Part shown: positions 7,111-10,749 of the stretch, piece by piece
How positions within the stretch are numbered: position 1 is the stretch's first letter
How the letters are laid out: each line of letters opens with the position of its first letter
Position numbers and translations under genes: made by a program
DNA from: an uncultured Chitinophagaceae bacterium
GTDB taxonomy: Bacteria > Bacteroidota > Bacteroidia > Chitinophagales > Chitinophagaceae
Direction of reading: 5' to 3'
DNA length: 10,749 bases
NCBI GenBank assembly: GCA_946479005.1
Contig: CAMLEM010000031.1
Span: 1-10,749 of the forward strand
The notes under the pieces: generated by a model
Seen by the model: the letters and a program-made list of their open reading frames with translations, nothing else
Told to the model about the DNA's origin: nothing
Databases searched by the model: none

Positions 7111-7371
7111 TTAGTACGAGAGTTTTTCCAGCTTGATGGTCTGTATAAGTCTTCCTTTGATATCCCTGACCACCAGGTAATACGAGCCTGCGATATAACT
7201 GTTCATCTGGAATTCAAAAATATCGTTCGTGGAAGCCACTACAATTCTTCGTTGCATTACCCTTCCTGACAGGTCAACGAGTTCGAGCATCAAAGGCCTG
7301 TTGGCAATGACCGATTCGATCTTCACATACAGGACTTTTTCAATAGGATTAGGATATGCCATAGCCTTCAC
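7111..7371 (-). other. T9SS type A C-terminal sorting domain (region of the large CDS)
   Basis: The last ~86 residues have the Por-secretion-system tail pattern: A-Y-P-N-P near the start, alternating beta strands, L-V-D-L-S-G-R-V in the middle, A-G-S-Y-Y-L-V-V, then a final basic-hydrophobic strand. Proteins with this domain are recognised by the T9SS sortase PorU and exported across the outer membrane. The T9SS machinery is not in the window. Confidence 0.93.
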
Positions 7372-10300
7372 CCCATCTGGTATCGCGGGGCTGATATTTG
7401 TCTTCGTATATAGCAATGGCTGATGGAATCCCTGGGTGTATAACATCCCAGGTTTCGTTCCCTGCTCGATGCGCGGTTCGCCAACTGTCCATTCAAGATT
7501 CAGGTTGCCTGCTGTTCCCGTACCCCCATAATTGGAGATCACTTCCGGCACCGGTTTTATCTCATTCATCGTATACTCGATGATCGACCTGTTACAATTA
7601 TTAACTATGATGGGAAGCACGCTTGCGTTGCTGCTGCCACAGGCGCTATTGGCTCTTACAGAAATATTGCCGCTATGCACACCCATATCAACAACAATTA
7701 CTGCTGAACCCTGGCCCACCGCGATATGTGCAGACTGGGGTACTGTCCAGGTATAAGATGTAGCCCCGGGTACTTCACTGATACTGTATATCAGGTTTCT
7801 TTGGTTCTTACATACAGAAGAAGCACCGCTAACCGGACCTGGAGTCGGGGAGGCGCCCGAAAGCGTTAAACAGGAAGCTGCTGTGCTGCCACAAGCATTG
7901 TCTGCAGTAACGCATAAATTTCCAAAAGTAAAGCCATTACTAAAGGAAACGGTAACCGAGTTAGTTCCCTGTCCGCTTGTAACGCTCGCACCCGCCGGAG
8001 CTGTCCAGGTATAGGACAAGGCGTTTGCCACCGGCGCGATGCTATAGTTGCGCGTTGTGGGACCGCAAATCGAAACCGAAGCTCCTGTGATCGATCCTGG
8101 TGCGTCTGACAATGATTGTACAAACAGTTTTCTTGGGGCAATTGAAGGGCTCTGGCCACAGGCGTTTGACGCCGCCACTATAATATAACCGCCCTGGAAT
8201 GTGGGACTGTAATCAACGGTGATGGAGGTTGTGCCCTGACCATTCACGATCGTTGAGCCGGCAGGAACTGTCCATACATAATGAGAAGTATTTGGTACCG
8301 CGCCGATCGAATATACGTGCCCGCCTGTACTGCAGTTTGCCTGTGCCGGGCCGCTTATGGGGCCGGGGGTCATTGGCAGTGAACCAGTATTTGTGGTGCT
8401 CGCGCTGGCTGACGCATTACATCCATTCGCATCGGTAACCGTTACAGTAAAGGTAGCCACCGTGTTAACCACAATGGTTTGCGTGGTAGCTCCGGTATTC
8501 CATAAATAACTGGCAAAATTGGCTCCCGCATTCAGCGTGGTGCTGGTTCCTCCACAAAATGACAGAGTTCCTGAAATGGCCGGTACCGGGTTAGCGAACA
8601 CAGATACAAGCTTCGATGCCGATCCGCTGCATCCATTAAGATCCGTTACGGTAACACTATAATTTCCTGGTGCACTTACTGTAATTGTTTGCGACGTTTC
8701 ACCGTTTGACCATAGATAACTGGAATAACCCGCTCCCGCATCCAGCGTGGTGGAACCACCCGCGCAAAAGCCTGGCGTTCCTGAGACCTGGGGAGAAGGG
8801 GGTGTAAATATCGAGGTAACTACAGAAGCGGAAGCAGTACAGCCACCTGCATTCTCTACCGTTACACTATAAGTACCCGAAGCCGAAACGGTGATGGCCT
8901 GCGTGCTTTCACCGGTACTCCACAGATAGCTGCTATAACCGGCGCCTGCATCCAGCGTGCTCGAACCTCCTGGGCAAAATGTTAAGTTTCCTGTGATCGA
9001 AGGCGCAGCTAAAACTGTATAGGTGGTAGTAACACTCGCGGTATCCTTACAACCATTTCCATCGGTGACAGTGACGATATAGATACCTGCTGTTAAAGCG
9101 GAAATGGTTTGAGTGGTTTCCCCGGTGCTCCAGAAATAACCTGAAAAACCGGCGCCTGCATCAAGTACACTGCTGTTGCCTAAACAGATTTCAGTATTAC
9201 CTGAAATGGAAGCTGCAGGCAATGAATTCACGGTTACCGTGAAGGGTGCAGATGTAAGGACTCCACAACCAGATCCGTCGTCGTAAGCCACCGTATAAGA
9301 GCCTGCCGTGTGAACAGTGATGCTTTGCGTGGTAGCGCCTGTACTCCAGGTGTTGCCTACAGCCTGGCTGGAAGTCAAAATGATACTGTCTCCCTGGCAA
9401 AACGAGGACGGTCCACTAGCGGTGATCACGGGAGGAGTGGTGACAGCCGCCACGACTGTAACACTATCCGAAGACTGGCATCCATTTGCATTTGTCGTGG
9501 TCAGCGTGTAAACCCCCGGTGTATTTACCGATATCGAATTTCCCGTTTCACCTCCTGGCGACCATTGATAGGAGGAAAACGAACCCGGTACGGCTGATTG
9601 TCCAATACTAACGGCATCTACCGAATTGTAACCGGGTACTGCCGGAGAATTGAATGCAATCCTTATCTCGGAAACGTTGAAACTCGTGGTAGGAAAACTG
9701 ATCCTGTTCTTCCTGGCCTGCTCACCGGGGGGAGCGGCGGTTGCCGAATACACCAGTTCGTAATTCATTGTCCCGGGATTTTTTACAAACACAGAATCCA
9801 CCGCGCCGGGGTTTGCTACCTCGTATATATCTACAAAATTCACGGGTGTTGCCCCGGGGAATCCCAGCTCAAGGTATTCACGCTGGCCATCAGCGGTATT
9901 GCTGATCCAGGCCAGGGGACTTAGGGTGTACATAGGATATACATCCGGTGAACCTAACGCCTGTGCCGCGCTGTAATCAATATTTCCATTCTGGCTACTA
10001 TGATCCAATACACTATTTGCAAACCGGGTTTCGTTACCGCCTGCCGTAAGTGTGTTGGCGCCACCGGTACAAAGCACCAGGTTTCCACTGATGAATGGTT
10101 CGGATACGGAAGAATTAACTTCTGCCCGGATCATTAACCTTCCATATTGAGCGGAATCGCGAAGGTTTGTGCCGTCTGTATTTGCAACGTAATAAGCATT
10201 TTCCCGGGTTTGTGCATCCTCCCATTGTGTTCCTACGGGTGAATGAGCCGTGGCTGAAGCCGTTTGCGCAATACCGATGTAAAATTCCTCACTCGAAAAT

Positions 10301-10749
10301 GAAGGAGGAGAGGTAAAATAAAATGAGTGATACCTGTTTACATCTTCTTCTCCCGGAGTAAATGATGTGGAACTGGCAACGATGGCTCCTGCACTGTTCC
10401 TGACCACTGCATAAAGAGGTTGTCCTTTCGCTGACTCGGTGAGGTAAACTTTCGCAGAGAGCACCTGGCCACATCCGGTGATGTTGTGCTTACTTAATAT
10501 TAATCCCGAATCCGTTCCAAGACCAGCGGAAGAAACCAGGGCTGTACCGTCATCATAAGCAATCAGGGATGGATTCACCGTTTGTGCATAGGCTTTGCTA
10601 TTATTATTGACGACATTTTCATTGGCTTCGGCCGGGATCGAAACAATCAGGGAATCCGTTTCCATCATTGTGGGCGACCAGCCATTGAAATTAACAAGCA
10701 CGGTGTCTGTAGCTGTTACCGATACCTGTTGTGTATTGGTATACCTGAC
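7111..10749 (-). CDS. Large secreted multi-repeat protein with T9SS type A sorting domain (N-terminus beyond right edge)
   Basis: At least 1212 residues. The frame stays open to the window edge, so the in-frame GTG at 10701 is not the real start and the signal peptide is outside. Residues below are counted from that GTG. Order: end of a CARDB-like beta domain (before about 40); a beta-rich module with D-D-G-T-A (about 46-195); half an Ig-like repeat (202-222); an inserted beta-sandwich (223-373); the other half (374-422); five complete Ig-like repeats (423-775); three PKD-like repeats (776-1038); a short module with E-W-T-V-G-E-P and T-Q-G-F-H-Q-P (about 1041-1097); and a C-terminal sorting domain (about 1111-1196, starting near A-Y-P-N-P and ending K-L-E-K-L-S-Y). 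It should cross the outer membrane by T9SS, lose the sorting domain, and be released or attached to surface lipopolysaccharide. Adhesion or glycan binding is the likely role; a catalytic domain could lie in the missing N-terminal part. Confidence 0.93.
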   Translation of the reverse strand, partial: VRYTNTQQVSVTATDTVLVNFNGWSPTMMETDSLIVSIPAEANENVVNNNSKAYAQTVNPSLIAYDDGTALVSSAGLGTDSGLILSKHNITGCGQVLSAKVYLTESAKGQPLYAVVRNSAGAIVASSTSFTPGEEDVNRYHSFYFTSPPSFSSEEFYIGIAQTASATAHSPVGTQWEDAQTRENAYYVANTDGTNLRDSAQYGRLMIRAEVNSSVSEPFISGNLVLCTGGANTLTAGGNETRFANSVLDHSSQNGNIDYSAAQALGSPDVYPMYTLSPLAWISNTADGQREYLELGFPGATPVNFVDIYEVANPGAVDSVFVKNPGTMNYELVYSATAAPPGEQARKNRISFPTTSFNVSEIRIAFNSPAVPGYNSVDAVSIGQSAVPGSFSSYQWSPGGETGNSISVNTPGVYTLTTTNANGCQSSDSVTVVAAVTTPPVITASGPSSFCQGDSIILTSSQAVGNTWSTGATTQSITVHTAGSYTVAYDDGSGCGVLTSAPFTVTVNSLPAASISGNTEICLGNSSVLDAGAGFSGYFWSTGETTQTISALTAGIYIVTVTDGNGCKDTASVTTTYTVLAAPSITGNLTFCPGGSSTLDAGAGYSSYLWSTGESTQAITVSASGTYSVTVENAGGCTASASVVTSIFTPPSPQVSGTPGFCAGGSTTLDAGAGYSSYLWSNGETSQTITVSAPGNYSVTVTDLNGCSGSASKLVSVFANPVPAISGTLSFCGGTSTTLNAGANFASYLWNTGATTQTIVVNTVATFTVTVTDANGCNASASASTTNTGSLPMTPGPISGPAQANCSTGGHVYSIGAVPNTSHYVWTVPAGSTIVNGQGTTSITVDYSPTFQGGYIIVAASNACGQSPSIAPRKLFVQSLSDAPGSITGASVSICGPTTRNYSIAPVANALSYTWTAPAGASVTSGQGTNSVTVSFSNGFTFGNLCVTADNACGSTAASCLTLSGASPTPGPVSGASSVCKNQRNLIYSISEVPGATSYTWTVPQSAHIAVGQGSAVIVVDMGVHSGNISVRANSACGSSNASVLPIIVNNCNRSIIEYTMNEIKPVPEVISNYGGTGTAGNLNLEWTVGEPRIEQGTKPGMLYTQGFHQPLLYTKTNISPAIPDGVKAMAYPNPIEKVLYVKIESVIANRPLMLELVDLSGRVMQRRIVVASTNDIFEFQMNSYIAGSYYLVVRDIKGRLIQTIKLEKLSY
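7411..7581 (-). other. Short conserved module before the sorting domain (region of the large CDS)
   Basis: About 57 residues (1041-1097 from the GTG at 10701) carry E-W-T-V-G-E-P and T-Q-G-F-H-Q-P. I associate this pattern with the segment just before the sorting domain in many Bacteroidota T9SS substrates. Its function is unknown to me. Confidence 0.6.
7588..8376 (-). repeat. Three PKD-like tandem repeats (region of the large CDS)
   Basis: Three units of 86-90 residues lie at 8107-8376, 7849-8106 and 7588-7848. Each follows the pattern P-G-x-[IV]-[ST]-G, a Cys, Y-S-I-x-x-V, Y-x-W-T-[VA]-P, G-Q-G-[TS], and ends in [NS]-[AS]-C-G. The unit Cys pairs are Cys790/848, Cys879/937 and Cys964/1021. 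Such PKD/Ig-fold units usually serve as spacers or glycan-binding stalks in secreted Bacteroidota proteins. Confidence 0.88.
8377..9435 (-). repeat. Five tandem Ig-like repeats of about 70 residues (region of the large CDS)
   Basis: Units lie at 9220-9435, 9007-9219, 8794-9006, 8584-8793 and 8377-8583, a period of about 207-216 bases. The consensus is I-S-G, x-x-F-C-x-G-x-S-T-T-L-D-A-G-A-G-Y-S-S-Y-L-W-S, then T-G-E-T-T-Q-T-I-x-V, G-x-Y-x-V-T-V-T-D, N-G-C. Cys pairs are 435/479, 506/551, 576/621, 646/691 and 716/761, so the spacing is 45 in four units and 44 in the first. Paired cysteines suggest a disulphide in each exported domain. Confidence 0.92.
9583..10035 (-). other. Beta-sandwich domain inserted within an Ig-like repeat (region of the large CDS)
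   Basis: About 151 residues (223-373 from the GTG at 10701) interrupt the first Ig-like repeat. The segment contains Y-S-A-A-Q-A-L-G-S-P-D near the start, a strand with E-Y-L-E-L-G-F, F-V-D-I-Y-E, and ends with V-D-A-V-S-I-G. This order (an aligned 'ALG.PD' loop, an ELGF-type strand, an IYE strand, a terminal DAV strand) resembles discoidin/F5-8C-like galactose-binding sandwiches. Carbohydrate or surface binding is an inference. The flanks (10036-10098 and 9436-9582) are the two halves of an Ig-like unit. Confidence 0.7.

Noticed and set aside
8377..9590. Regular ~210-base periodicity considered as a DNA repeat or CRISPR-like array
   Set aside because: The period is a protein domain unit; copies are diverged at silent sites, units adjoin without spacers, and the frame is continuous.

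Overview
The window looks like ordinary chromosomal DNA of a Bacteroidota member, most probably from the Chitinophagales/Chitinophagaceae side. Three things point there. The large surface protein ends in a type IX secretion (T9SS) type A sorting domain preceded by Ig-like and PKD-like repeats. The start codons have almost no Shine-Dalgarno sequences, and TAnnTTTG-like -7 elements lie in the divergent gltX/deacetylase gap. The lipoproteins and the short polysaccharide deacetylase also have the style of that phylum. The family-level placement is an impression from protein style, not a phylogenetic result. There are no RNA genes, insertion sequences, CRISPR arrays or phage genes, and no gene-free stretch reaches 300 bases.

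Layout, left to right. A 5'-truncated alkaline-phosphatase-superfamily hydrolase (1-987, +) is followed by an NlpC/P60 cell-wall hydrolase lipoprotein (1041-1634, +). Convergent to them, with stop codons directly abutting, is a tight leftward operon: gltX (4352-2835), a lone cobalamin-binding acyl-CoA mutase subunit (2830-2423) and an enoyl-CoA hydratase (2411-1635), with gaps of 4 and 11 bases. A polysaccharide deacetylase (4426-5052, +) diverges from gltX. It ends at a probably bidirectional terminator that also serves a convergent lipoprotein of unknown function (6123-5218, -). A TatD-family metal-dependent hydrolase (6236-7015, +) diverges from that lipoprotein. It converges on the end of a very large secreted protein (10749-7111, -) that runs off the right edge.

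How the parts relate. The gltX operon couples a housekeeping tRNA synthetase to two acyl-CoA enzymes that fit branched-chain acyl-CoA or propionate-type metabolism. The catalytic mutase subunit must be elsewhere. Several products act at the envelope: an NlpC/P60 peptidase, a NodB-type deacetylase, a lipoprotein with an acidic stretch after its lipid cysteine, and a T9SS-exported repeat protein. They are in separate transcription units, so a shared pathway is not shown.

The most interesting structure is in the large protein. Its first Ig-like repeat is split by about 152 extra residues that look like a carbohydrate-binding/discoidin-like beta-sandwich, while the next five repeats are regular with a fixed 44-45 residue cysteine spacing. 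I see no clear undescribed defence or mobile system here. The other second-look items are the lone B12 subunit, the twice-repeated LDFG/Cys motif of the unknown lipoprotein, and alternative RNA pairings around the terminator near 5140.
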